The notes under the pieces were generated by a model. The model saw only the letters and a program-made list of their open reading frames with translations. It did not search any database and was not told the origin of the DNA. The translations under genes were made by a program, and so were the position numbers. Below are positions 26,545 through 36,409 of a DNA stretch of 64,000 bases, piece by piece; position 1 is the stretch's first letter, and every line of letters begins with the position of its first letter. The DNA comes from Ignavibacteria bacterium. Its GTDB lineage: Bacteria; Bacteroidota; Ignavibacteria; Ignavibacteriales; SURF-24. The DNA lies in NCBI GenBank assembly GCA_025612245.1, contig JAAXKQ010000006.1, forward strand, positions 1-64,000. Reading direction: 5' to 3'.

Positions 26545-26949
26545 TTACTTTTTCGTATGCGACCAGTTCGAATGTGCCAGCCTCCAGTCGTCATTAACCA
26601 GATGGTAAACCTCAGTGGCATTCCATTTGTCTTTTTGTCCATCCTGAGAATAGCCCACAAAGTTGAAGCTCAGTATTCCCGTATCTCCGTAGAGCTGTAC
26701 CTGAGGATTTATGAGCTCATAGCGGGGAAAACTAAAAGAGCCGTTAAAAGAAGAAAAGTACTCACGAAATTCCTCTATGCCCGTAACTCGCTTTTCAATG
26801 TTTGGATCGAAATAGGTAATATCATCGGAAGCAATTTCAACAAATCCGAACGTATCGCCATTCTTCCAGCGGTCGAGGGCAGCTGTTTCCTTTTTAATGA
26901 TCAAATTCATGGTACACTCTGCCGTTAAGTAACCGGAAGGTAAAGACAT
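26545..26949 (-). CDS. SnoaL/NTF2-like protein (DUF4440 type)
   Basis: A 134-residue alpha+beta cone-fold protein: helical start (KKETAALDRWKNGDTFGFVEIASDDITYFDP), then beta strands ending KWNATEVYHLVNDDWRLAHSNWSHTKK. This is the classical pattern of small calcium-calmodulin-like or DUF4440 NTF2 proteins. The start is supported by AGAGGGAG nine bases upstream; an internal Met at codon 14 aligns with usual family starts and is an alternative. Enzymatic role unknown. Confidence 0.8.
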   Translation of the reverse strand: MSLPSGYLTAECTMNLIIKKETAALDRWKNGDTFGFVEIASDDITYFDPNIEKRVTGIEEFREYFSSFNGSFSFPRYELINPQVQLYGDTGILSFNFVGYSQDGQKDKWNATEVYHLVNDDWRLAHSNWSHTKK

Positions 26950-27042
26950 GTTTATACTCCCTCTAAGTAATTTTCAAAAAATTGTATTACACAAGTTAAT
27001 TACGCGGAATAATTACTTCAACATGTTTAATATAAAAGTAAT

Positions 27043-27146
27043 TTACCCTCCGGTCCGGCCCTTCAAAAGGAACTCCAGCACTCTGCTGTTATAAAACTGC
27101 GGATTTCCAATCTGCATCGAATGCGAGGAATCGGGGACAGTTTCTC
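27043..27146 (-). pseudogene. C-terminal relic of an alpha/beta hydrolase
   Basis: The minus strand encodes PDSSHSMQIGNPQFYNSRVL followed by EFLLKGRTGG and a stop. This is the catalytic-His end of an alpha/beta hydrolase (DSxHSMQ...NP..F). Upstream the frame is lost, so only about 34 codons remain. Confidence 0.6.
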
Positions 27147-27221
27147 CGGAATTGGTTTCAATTAAAAAGTAAAAATTAAAAGTATTGGAGAAGGGTAAGG
27201 GAAAGTGAGGGCACAAAAAAT

Positions 27222-27270
27222 TCTGCGGCTTTATTCCACCTTTGGGCAGGCAAACAGAATAAAGCCGTTT
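27222..27270 (-). terminator. Intrinsic terminator
   Basis: CGGCTTTATTC (27225-27235) and GAATAAAGCCG (27257-27267) are perfectly complementary. On the minus strand the stem is followed by CAGAATTTTTT, so it ends the transcript of the gene to its right. Confidence 0.75.
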
Positions 27271-27308
27271 TCATTGCTAAAACCGTCCTGTATCGGAGGA
27301 TAAATTAT

Positions 27309-27737
27309 CTATTTATCCTTTTCATCTAAAATTGCCATAAGCTCGCTGTAAATGTGGCTTTCCAGGTCCTGCGCAACTTCAATCTGGTCGGTTACTATAT
27401 CTTTAACAGGGCGCTTTTGGATTTCAGCAAGGTGATTTCTCATGTATTCAAACTGCTTCGTCCTTTTTCCTGAGAGAACCTCTTTATCGATAAAATCGTT
27501 GAATTCCCTTATTGCATGCGAGAGTGCCTCCCTGATCAGCACATCCTGATTAGGAGGAATTACTGAGGCCTCCTGAGAGTTTTCAAACGTTTTGTGAGCC
27601 CTTACAGAATTCAGGAGAAAATCTCTCTGCTCATCTTTGTAGTAGTCTGGGACAAAAGACATCGGGCTGATTGCACTTTGTAAATCATCTACTTTCTGCA
27701 ACAACACCTTTATTCTTTCTTTTTGGTATGCATTCAT
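27309..27737 (-). CDS. Conserved-looking helical protein, unknown
   Basis: A 142-residue, strongly charged, mostly helical soluble protein (ERIKVLLQKVDDLQSAI at the start, DQIEVAQDLESHIYSELMAI near the end). No signal peptide or membrane segment. GGAGG seven bases before the ATG and a good terminator downstream show it is a real gene. No family recognised. Confidence 0.65.
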   Translation of the reverse strand: MNAYQKERIKVLLQKVDDLQSAISPMSFVPDYYKDEQRDFLLNSVRAHKTFENSQEASVIPPNQDVLIREALSHAIREFNDFIDKEVLSGKRTKQFEYMRNHLAEIQKRPVKDIVTDQIEVAQDLESHIYSELMAILDEKDK

Positions 27738-28002
27738 AATGCCTCCATAGTATTATGAATTATTATGTGTTTTTAGCTAAAACGGTGATAACCGCTTTTA
27801 ACAGGCAGATACCCCCTTGTGCCCAAATCAACTTACCAAGACAATGTTTTTCTTACAAGGCATTAAAACAGTTACCCTACCCTATTGCCCGGAAAGCTGA
27901 TATATTGACTCTAAAGGTTTTATATTATAAGTTTTGGTTGCTTCCTTTTTCAGAGAATCTATTTTAGAATCATTCTTCAATTAAAATAAATCAGGAGAAT
28001 TA

Positions 28003-28644
28003 ATGTTACAGATTAAAGTTCTTCTTCCATTGGTATTGCTACTTTTTACTGTATCTATCCGCTCACAGGACAAGATAATTAAACTTCCCGAGCCACAGAA
28101 AGAAATCGGGAAACCTCTCATGCAGGCATTGAGCTTAAGACAATCCACGCGTACTTTCAGCACCGAGGCTCTTTCCATGCAGGACATGTCAAACTTACTC
28201 TGGGCTGCATTCGGCATTAACAGGAGTGAATCGGGCAAAAGGACCGCCCCTTCAGCCATGAACTGGCAGGAAATTGACATCTATGCCGTTACTGCAGAAG
28301 GCACATTCCTTTATAATGCAAAGGACCACTCGCTTCTGAAAGTTTCAAACGAAGACCTGAGGCCGCTTGCAGGAAAGCAGGACTTTGTAAAGGTTGCCCC
28401 CCTTAACCTGGTTTATGTATCCGATATGTCGAAGACCGGGAATTCCTCCTCGGATGACAGGCTCATGTATACAAGTGCCGACTGCGGCTTTATAGCACAG
28501 AATGTGTACCTTTACTGCGCTTCAGAAGGGCTTGCAGTAGTAGTCCGCGGCATGGTGGATAGAGAGGCACTTTCAAAGAAGCTTAATCTGAAGCCAGAGC
28601 AGAAAATCATCTTGTCGCAGACGGTAGGATATATGAAAAAATGA
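28003..28644 (+). CDS. Exported SagB/ThcOx-type nitroreductase-fold protein
   Basis: A 213-residue protein with signal peptide (MLQIKVLLPLVLLLFTVSIRS) and a nitroreductase fold: SLRQSTRTFSTEALSMQDMSNLLWAAFGINR (FMN-phosphate Arg/Ser region), RTAPSAMNWQEIDIYAV, and the end DCGFIAQNVYLYCASEGLAVVVRGMVD. These match the short SagB-like oxidoreductases often found in Bacteroidota, here sent to the periplasm. Likely a flavin-dependent oxidoreductase with unknown substrate. AGGAG precedes the ATG. Confidence 0.85.
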   Translation: MLQIKVLLPLVLLLFTVSIRSQDKIIKLPEPQKEIGKPLMQALSLRQSTRTFSTEALSMQDMSNLLWAAFGINRSESGKRTAPSAMNWQEIDIYAVTAEGTFLYNAKDHSLLKVSNEDLRPLAGKQDFVKVAPLNLVYVSDMSKTGNSSSDDRLMYTSADCGFIAQNVYLYCASEGLAVVVRGMVDREALSKKLNLKPEQKIILSQTVGYMKK

Positions 28645-28688
28645 GGTCAGAATCTTAAAAATGGCTGTTTCATAAGAACATCTTCTCA

Positions 28689-28746
28689 TGGACTTAATTC
28701 CCCATAGGCTTTCTAAAGGTGCCGGGGAGGGGGTAATTAAGTCCAG
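28689..28746 (+). terminator. Hairpin between converging genes
   Basis: TGGACTTAATTCCCC pairs with GGGGTAATTAAGTCCA across about 27 bases. It lies between the converging nitroreductase and phosphodiesterase genes and may stop transcripts from both sides, although U-runs are poor. Confidence 0.5.
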
Positions 28747-28766
28747 GCATAAATTTCGGACTTCAG

Positions 28767-29219
28767 CTATTTCAAGGCTACAATTTCTGCTGCCACATTC
28801 CCGCCCTCAATTTTAAGAAGCCCCGCTGTTATTGGAAGCCGGAATCTCTGGGGCCCCGCGCTTCCGGGGTTGAAGAATAAAACCCCGTTTTCTTTTTTTA
28901 TTGCCGCCTTGTGGGAATGGCCATAAATTACTATATCTGTATTGTTTTCCTTCAGATCCAGAGCAAGTTCACCTATGTTATGCAGAATGAGGATTTTCTT
29001 ATCCTGAACTTCAACGATTTCTTTTACTTTCAGGCTCTGGGCCCAATAATCCACATTTCCCCTTACGGCAACCGTTGGCTTGAACTTTCTCAATTCCTCT
29101 AGAACGGATTCCCTTCCCACGTCCCCGGCGTGCAGAATCATCGAACAGTCCTTAAACAGCTCTTTTATCTCTTCTCTAAGAAGGCCGTGTGTATCTGAAA
29201 TTACTCCTATCAGCGTCAT
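28767..29219 (-). CDS. Calcineurin-like phosphodiesterase, YfcE/MJ0936 type
   Basis: A 150-residue metallophosphoesterase of the small YfcE family. Metal-binding motifs occur in order: ISDTHG at the N-terminus, LHAGDVG, VRGNVD (GNxD variant of GNHD), ILHNIG and YGHSHK. Full length for the family. Members hydrolyse phosphodiesters in vitro; the physiological substrate is unknown. Stand-alone minus-strand gene just downstream of the long C45-type hydrolase. Confidence 0.9.
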   Translation of the reverse strand: MTLIGVISDTHGLLREEIKELFKDCSMILHAGDVGRESVLEELRKFKPTVAVRGNVDYWAQSLKVKEIVEVQDKKILILHNIGELALDLKENNTDIVIYGHSHKAAIKKENGVLFFNPGSAGPQRFRLPITAGLLKIEGGNVAAEIVALK

Positions 29220-29292
29220 AGTTTGCCAGTGTTAAATAGTAAAAAAGGACGGGCAATAATTGCCCGTCTTCAAATATACGATAAAAAATTAC

Positions 29293-32200
29293 TTATTGGG
29301 CAGTATTACTCATGAAAGGAACCTGCATTGCCGAAGGTACAAAATAGCCTTTTTCCACTATCTGGTCTTTTTTAAATATCGCCCACTGCGGCATTCGGTA
29401 AAGGTTCTTTGTCATGTGATAAAGCTCGAGTGCGCTGTTGGCAATGAAAAGATAGACTGTTTTCTTAGGGTTATAAGGGTTAGGATAAGCTGCAAAAAGC
29501 CCCTCATCGGAACTACCGTATACCTTGCCGTTCCATTCAAATACATTCCTGCCCGCTTTAACGTTTAATTTTTCAGCAACTGTTTTCATGAGCCCGTTAT
29601 CCTGCATGCTGCCCAATATAACCAGGTCACTTTGTGAAAGTTCCTGAACCTCAACTTCATTGTCCTTTTTCATGGGAAGCAGGATTTCAGTAAACTTATC
29701 GGCCGCCATCTTCTGGAACCTCTGTGCTAAAGTATGATTGGCCTCTATTTGACTTGCGGTTCCGTAAACAATAAGAGTTGTCGAGAAATCATCGGTAAAG
29801 TTGGAGAAGGTATAAATAAACTCCCTTTCAACCGGGATGTCGTTATTCCAATTAAAAGTCAGTCTTTCGGGTTTATCCTTCAGCGTAAAGGAAAAAGTTT
29901 CATTAGCACTATTAACCTCAACTTTCTTCCAGACCTGTTCTTTATCTGTTTCTATCATTACAGTAGTGATGAAGTGATAAGGATTACTCTTCTCCTGGCT
30001 GACTTTTAGGTTAACAGTCCACCCGGAGCCTTCAAGGCTTGAGGATGCCGAAACTTTAAGCTGTGGAATATCATCTCTTGAGATCCACTGGTCTATAAAC
30101 TGCTCCAGTTTAACGTTGCTTACGCCTTCAAGTGTACTTATAAAGTCACCTAAAGTAATTTCTTTTTCCTTATAGGTGTCGTGGAATTTTCTCAACGCTT
30201 TTGAGAAGGTGTCATTACCCAAAAAGAGTCTGAGCTGATGCAGGAGGTACGTTCCGCGTATCCTTGGGATCTGGTAGTGTTTGAATTCATTGTAGACGGT
30301 CCTGGCCTCATCGGGCTCAAGGGAGCCTTCGCGCTGCATTGTATAAAGAAGGCGTGAATTAAGTTCTGCAAGCTCATCCCTCAGGTAAACTGAGGCTTTC
30401 ATTGAAGTAGAAGGCATTGCGTTCAGCATATTCCAGTATGCGGCCGTACCGCTGATGTACCAGTTTACCTTATCTGATGATGGGTAGACCGTATTGTGCC
30501 ACAAGGATGCTTTATCAAACTGATATACTTCTTTCACCTCATCAAGCACCGGAGAAGGAAGTTCATCCCTTTTTGATGCCGCCAGATGCTCCTTCTGCTT
30601 TAATTCCTGCAGCTTTTCGGTAAACAATACGGGGTCAATTACCGCATATCCCAGTGAAAGGTGCGGTATGGCACCCGGCAGGTCGGGCACTCTTCCGTTT
30701 TCGTTTACAAAGGTTTCACGAAGTGTAACCTTGCCGTAATTGGCAAAAAACATCATGTGCTCTGCCATCTCTGAAGTTGTCACCTTGCCGTCACAGGCAT
30801 GAGGCCGGTTAATGGGAGAGGTGCTTAAAAGATTGATTCCGGCGTTTGCATCAATACTGCCGTAATTAGCCTCATAGAATTTTGTAAAAGAAATGTCCCG
30901 GTTAACGGGGCGGAAGGCAAGGTCATAAGGAGCATTGTCGTCATTGACAATGTATTCTTTTCTTACCTCAAGCGACTTGTTATTATTGTCGCTCCAGTAC
31001 CAGTCCTTCTGTCCGCCATAGAAATCGTCTTTGGTGCTGCGCCAGACTTTATACTTATTGGTGCCGAGAACGAGAATTGCAACTTCATCAGTTTTTGTAT
31101 CGGCAATAAGCCAGTCGTTTGTATAAAGACCGTTGTTTTTTGTCGTCATAATGTTAACAACTTCATCAATGCTTGTGGCATACTGCGCAGCCTTGCGTAT
31201 GCGGTTCGACTGTGGCATACCCTCGGGATTAAAGGGCGTCTGGCTAACGGTGGTTTCCCCGATAATTATACCCGATTCATTAATGTAGAAATCGGCGCCC
31301 GAATGAATTCCTCCCGGGAAAGTCTCATATACGAGCCGTTGTCCTTTTGAAGGCTTAACATCAACAATTATGTTCCAGTGAGGGCCGGTATACCCGTTCC
31401 ACATGAAGAGCTGTCCGAATACAACTCTTTTGTCCTTTGTAGCAGATTTTGTAGCCAGAAACCCCGAACACTTATGGAGCTTATCCTGAAGCGAAAGCTC
31501 ATCTTCGGCTGCAAGAAAGCTTTTACCGGTCAGAGGGTTTGGCGTATTATGAAGTGCATCGGCGGCATAATCGAGATCGATGGATGAATTAAGGGCAACA
31601 ATGTCAATCAGATCCAGGCTTTTTCCGAACAGGTCAATTCCGGCCCTGTTGGCCCCTTCGGCAATACCTTTCATTTCAGTTAAGTATTCCTCCTCGTATT
31701 TTCTCAGCATTATGGCGTCGGCAGCAAAGCGGATCTCATTCCAGCCCGCCTGTGGGTTAGCACCGTTCTTTTTTATTGCAAGCTTATTTATAAACTCTTT
31801 AATTTCATCGGCAACGAGGTATCCGTACTGGAATCCGCGCTGGTATGGCTCCCCTTCAATATGAACAAAAGTCCATCCTTTATTCTCAAAGCGGAAGGCA
31901 TTTTTGTACCACCTGACGGTTTCAAAAGGAATATATTCCGAGATATCGTTTACCTCTTCAAGGCGCACCTCATCGAACCAGGCGTTGCCCTTTGCCCCTC
32001 CGTTATAGCCAAGGTTCAGCGATACACGGTCATCTTTCTGCGTTGCAATAAAAATGGTTTCAATCTTCTGCCACCCCTCAGAAGTGCTTCCAAGAGCCGG
32101 TGAATGGTTTGTAAAGGGAAATGATTCCATTGAGATGCAGGCTGCAACCGGAGTAGGATACTGGCTGGCAGGATTTGTGTATGCGTTTTCGGTCTTTACC

Positions 32201-32502
32201 CATGCGCTAAGCCGGTATAGGCTGCCAACATTAAGCTTTACCTGAGATGAGAGAACCGAAGTGCTGCTGAAATTGCCGTGACTTATAAGCAGGCTTGAAT
32301 GGCCTTCGTGCATTGTTTTCTTGTCGAGCAGTACCTGCGACTGACCTTTAGGATTGCTCTGCCAATCCAGGGGCTTATCGCCCGGGGACTGTTGTTCAAA
32401 GCCAGGATTTAAGATTTGAAGCCTTTCTGTCTGGGCTTTCAGTATGCCCGAAGCAACGGGCAGAAACAAAACAGATAATAGAAGTAGCTTTACCCGGTTC
32501 AT
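29293..32502 (-). CDS. Exported C45-type Ntn-hydrolase fused to an M1-like helical module
   Basis: A 1069-residue protein with signal peptide (about residues 1-24) and GGGAG before the ATG. Residues about 30-190 resemble a carbohydrate-binding jelly-roll (LNPGFEQQSPGDKPLDW ... GNAWFDEVRLEE). Residues about 205-560 match the C45 acyltransferase/phospholipase B-like group: HIEGEPYQRGFQYG, then HKCSGFLATKSATKDKRVVFG with a candidate nucleophile Cys near 345, and later LYTNDWLIADTKTDEVAIL. Residues about 690-850 resemble the post-catalytic helical part of M1 aminopeptidases (FSKALRKFHDTYKEKEITLGD, LEQFIDQWISRDDIPQLKV) but lack HExxH. No T9SS sorting domain. Probable secreted or periplasmic amidohydrolase. 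Confidence 0.75.
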   Translation of the reverse strand: MNRVKLLLLSVLFLPVASGILKAQTERLQILNPGFEQQSPGDKPLDWQSNPKGQSQVLLDKKTMHEGHSSLLISHGNFSSTSVLSSQVKLNVGSLYRLSAWVKTENAYTNPASQYPTPVAACISMESFPFTNHSPALGSTSEGWQKIETIFIATQKDDRVSLNLGYNGGAKGNAWFDEVRLEEVNDISEYIPFETVRWYKNAFRFENKGWTFVHIEGEPYQRGFQYGYLVADEIKEFINKLAIKKNGANPQAGWNEIRFAADAIMLRKYEEEYLTEMKGIAEGANRAGIDLFGKSLDLIDIVALNSSIDLDYAADALHNTPNPLTGKSFLAAEDELSLQDKLHKCSGFLATKSATKDKRVVFGQLFMWNGYTGPHWNIIVDVKPSKGQRLVYETFPGGIHSGADFYINESGIIIGETTVSQTPFNPEGMPQSNRIRKAAQYATSIDEVVNIMTTKNNGLYTNDWLIADTKTDEVAILVLGTNKYKVWRSTKDDFYGGQKDWYWSDNNNKSLEVRKEYIVNDDNAPYDLAFRPVNRDISFTKFYEANYGSIDANAGINLLSTSPINRPHACDGKVTTSEMAEHMMFFANYGKVTLRETFVNENGRVPDLPGAIPHLSLGYAVIDPVLFTEKLQELKQKEHLAASKRDELPSPVLDEVKEVYQFDKASLWHNTVYPSSDKVNWYISGTAAYWNMLNAMPSTSMKASVYLRDELAELNSRLLYTMQREGSLEPDEARTVYNEFKHYQIPRIRGTYLLHQLRLFLGNDTFSKALRKFHDTYKEKEITLGDFISTLEGVSNVKLEQFIDQWISRDDIPQLKVSASSSLEGSGWTVNLKVSQEKSNPYHFITTVMIETDKEQVWKKVEVNSANETFSFTLKDKPERLTFNWNNDIPVEREFIYTFSNFTDDFSTTLIVYGTASQIEANHTLAQRFQKMAADKFTEILLPMKKDNEVEVQELSQSDLVILGSMQDNGLMKTVAEKLNVKAGRNVFEWNGKVYGSSDEGLFAAYPNPYNPKKTVYLFIANSALELYHMTKNLYRMPQWAIFKKDQIVEKGYFVPSAMQVPFMSNTAQ

Positions 32503-32689
32503 TTTACTCCCTGTTAATTACTTGCAGTATAATATTTTATGGCCTTTGGCAAATTAAGGTTTGAAAAGCTTCCATGCAATGTTTTTTTCGGCAGATAAAA
32601 AGCCCGCTTCAGGTGAAAAGCTTTAATAAATCACCAGGTATAGAAGATAGCGTGTCTGAAGCATTAGATAGTGTAATTTAGCGGATTTT

Positions 32690-32726
32690 AAGAGGCATCA
32701 ACTTTAATAGCCCATGGATGCCTCAT
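32690..32726 (-). terminator. Hairpin after metX
   Basis: GAGGCATC and GATGCCTC are perfect arms separated by about 20 bases, with AT-rich flanks, just downstream of the metX stop on the minus strand. Confidence 0.65.
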
Positions 32727-32742
32727 TTTATAAAAATCCTTT

Positions 32743-33927
32743 TTATATGGATAAGCCATTTAGAAAGCCCGAAACTGCACTTGTCATCTGGTCGAATTCT
32801 ATTAAAAATGCATCGTGCCCGTAGGGAGAATCTATTTCCGTGTACAGGGCATGCGGAATGAGCTTTGCAATTTCCTTTTGTTCTTCGGCAGGATAGAGCA
32901 CGTCGGTATTTATTCCAATTGATAGTGCGGGGACTTTAATGTTTCCCAAAACGTCTTTTAGCGTTCCCCTGTTATAGCTCAGGTCGTGCAGGTCCATTGC
33001 ATCCGAGAGATAGAGATAGCTGTTGGCGTCAAACCTTTCAACGAGCTTTTTCCCCTGATAATTGAGATAGCTTTGAACCTGGAAGAGGTTTTCGGAATTG
33101 AGGTAATCGGAATCGTTATTTAATTTTTCTCTTTTGAATCTTGAATTGAAGGACGCGTAGCTCCGGTAGGTAATCATTGCAATCATTCTTGCCAGCTCAA
33201 AGCCCATTTGGGGCTGTTCTGTATAATTCCCGCTATTCCAGGCAGGGTCGGATTTGATTGCTTTTCTGGCCATGTCGTTAAGCCCTATAGCCCAGTCGGA
33301 GTGTCTTGCCGTAGTTGCAACAGGAATTATGGACCTGAGCATTTCCGGGTACATTACAGCCCACTCCAGCACCTGCATGCCCCCCAGGGAGCCCCCGGCC
33401 ACGGTAGCCAGCTTATTTATTCCCAGGTATCTAATGAGCTCGTACTGCACTTTTACCATGTCTCTTACCGTAACCTTCGGAAAGCGCACCCTGAAGCTGT
33501 TGCCTGTTTTTCTGTCTATGCTTGAGGGGCCCGAAGTTCCGTAGCAGCTTCCGAGTATATTTGAACAGATTACAAAATATTTGTCAGTATCGAAAGCCTT
33601 GCCGCTTCCAATCAGGCTGTCCCACCAGCCGGTTTTGCCAAAGTTCATGCTGCTGTATTTACTCAGGCAATCCGGATCACTCTCCGGATTGCTTTCCAAA
33701 CGGCTGAGTTTTCCTGCTGCGTGAGCATTGCCCGTAAGGGCGTGGCAGATTAAAATTGCATTATCCTTCTCAGCATTGAGGCGGCCGTAGGCCTGGTAAG
33801 CAACTTTAACGTGAGTTAATTCGTCTCCGGTTTCAAAATGTAACGGATTCCGCTCGCTGTACAGATCCGCAAACTTTGTAACCGGAGTAAGAATATTAGT
33901 TTCCGCAGTTTCGTTTAGTATTCTCAT
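32743..33927 (-). CDS. metX: Homoserine O-acetyltransferase
   Basis: A 394-residue alpha/beta hydrolase-fold enzyme that acetylates L-homoserine with acetyl-CoA, the entry step of methionine synthesis. Key blocks: ILICHALTGNAHAAG, nucleophile elbow GGSLGGMQVLEWA (Ser near 164), PVATTARHSDWAIGLN, LYLSDAMDLHDL, and the C-terminal DSPYGHDAFLIE with catalytic His. Full length. It follows metY by 19 bases in one operon under the leader described at 35361-35465. The product is used directly by MetY. Confidence 0.95.
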   Translation of the reverse strand: MRILNETAETNILTPVTKFADLYSERNPLHFETGDELTHVKVAYQAYGRLNAEKDNAILICHALTGNAHAAGKLSRLESNPESDPDCLSKYSSMNFGKTGWWDSLIGSGKAFDTDKYFVICSNILGSCYGTSGPSSIDRKTGNSFRVRFPKVTVRDMVKVQYELIRYLGINKLATVAGGSLGGMQVLEWAVMYPEMLRSIIPVATTARHSDWAIGLNDMARKAIKSDPAWNSGNYTEQPQMGFELARMIAMITYRSYASFNSRFKREKLNNDSDYLNSENLFQVQSYLNYQGKKLVERFDANSYLYLSDAMDLHDLSYNRGTLKDVLGNIKVPALSIGINTDVLYPAEEQKEIAKLIPHALYTEIDSPYGHDAFLIEFDQMTSAVSGFLNGLSI

Positions 33928-33946
33928 ATCCTGAATAATTGTTTAA

Positions 33947-35332
<1,386 letters not shown>

Positions 35333-35360
35333 TTATGCTCCACTATAAAACATCTGGGGC

Positions 35361-35395
35361 AAAAAAAAACCGGCTTCATTGCTGAAGCCGGTTTT
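35361..35395 (-). terminator. Leader terminator (attenuator) of metYX
   Basis: On the minus strand AAAACCGGCTTC (35395-35384) pairs with GAAGCCGGTTTT (35377-35366) over a six-base loop and runs into nine T. It lies in the metY 5' leader, about 100 bases before the start codon, so it can stop transcription before the structural genes. Its 5' arm can alternatively pair with an upstream segment at 35418-35428. Confidence 0.9.
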
Positions 35396-35423
35396 CAATA
35401 TCTGTAAATATACGCAGCCGACG

Positions 35424-35465
35424 TCAGCTTCCCAAAGGAATCATCATGCACATCCACATCGACAT
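35424..35465 (-). CDS. Methionine-rich leader peptide of metYX
   Basis: A 13-codon frame reads MSMWMCMMIPLGS and stops at TGA; codons 1, 3, 5, 7 and 8 are ATG. It lies between a good promoter and the attenuator. The segment GCTGACGTCGG, which includes the stop codon, can pair with CCGGCTTCAGC in the terminator 5' arm (ten of eleven positions including one G-U). Stalling at Met codons would free this segment and prevent termination. Translation to the stop would mask it. No clear Shine-Dalgarno is visible, which is not unusual in this lineage. Confidence 0.75.
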   Translation of the reverse strand: MSMWMCMMIPLGS

Positions 35466-36409
35466 TGCGCTATTTAGACTTATATTTTTCAAAACTCTTT
35501 ATTTCAGATTTATTCTTTGAATTTATCTTAATGTTCAAATTTATTAAATACAACCTAACACATAAAAAGGTATTTGTCAATATGCAGTGAAAGTTTTTTT
35601 ACAATCATAAAGGATTTTCCCAAATTCCTACATGACTTTCCTTAAAAAAGCCGGACTGTGCCACCTGGCAAACCCGTAGGCCATTTTTAATCTCTGGAGT
35701 GTTACTGACATTTATTGTGTCTGAAGTAAGCCAGGCTGCTATATTGTTTATGTTACCGGAGACATCACCTTCTTCTTTAACATAAAAGGAACTATACATT
35801 AAATATCGGCATATAACCTATAGAAATAATTGTCTTAGTTTTAGTGTCATTAACCTGCCATTCCTTTAATTTTTTCTTTAGTATTAGGGCTTATTTTATT
35901 TATAATTGCAGTTGTATACTTTTGCATTTCTAACATTCCTGCAGTATAATTCTAACTATTTACTTTGTAATAAGTAGCCGCATAATTCTAATTAATTCCA
36001 TCATATCTTTCTTCTTATTCATTCATTTTTAACCGGGTAATCCCACACCGGCAACTATTTATTTTAAGTAACGGAGGCTGAATAAGAGGCATAAACGCTT
36101 ACTCGCAACAACCTTTTAAGATACATTTTTATATGGCCATACATCCTATATATTAAATAATTTTCACCACATCCGGGCTACTTATTATTTTATAAGTAGT
36201 TACGTCATTATTCATAATTTTTAGCTTTTGGTGCATAGGTATAACGGCAATTTTATTTATGTTATACGGCACTTTATTGTTTAACACTTCAGGAAACACG
36301 CCTTATATATCTTAATGTTATATATAATAAGACAGATTAAAAATTATCATTATAAGGTTTAATTTTCTATAGGTGGGATTTACAACTAATGAATAATGAA
36401 ACTCTTCTC
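35466..36409. other. AT-rich intergenic region upstream of the metYX leader
   Basis: Apart from the metYX promoter it holds only a 64-codon open frame on the minus strand at 35605-35799 with protein-like sequence (NINNIAAWLTSDTINVSNTP) but no family or ribosome-binding site, perhaps a gene relic. The rest is very AT-rich, with short inverted repeats such as CTACTTAT/ATAAGTAG near 36178-36199. Confidence 0.5.
35552..35580 (-). promoter_or_regulatory. Promoter of the metYX leader
   Basis: On the minus strand TTGACA (35575-35580), a 17-base spacer and TAGGTT (35552-35557, followed by GTATTT). It would start a transcript about 80 bases before the leader peptide start codon. Confidence 0.65.

Larger units (their letters stand above)
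26950..27308. other. Intergenic: hydrolase relic and terminator
   Basis: It contains the 3' relic of an alpha/beta hydrolase and a terminator for the gene on its right. No intact gene. Confidence 0.5.

Noticed and set aside
28003-28644. Peptide-modifying SagB of a bacteriocin cluster
   Set aside because: The protein has a signal peptide and no precursor peptide, YcaO or protease gene nearby, so a periplasmic nitroreductase-like role is more likely.
35605-35799. 64-codon frame upstream of the metYX promoter
   Set aside because: The sequence looks protein-like but lacks a ribosome-binding site and family; at best a gene relic, so it is only mentioned in the intergenic entry.
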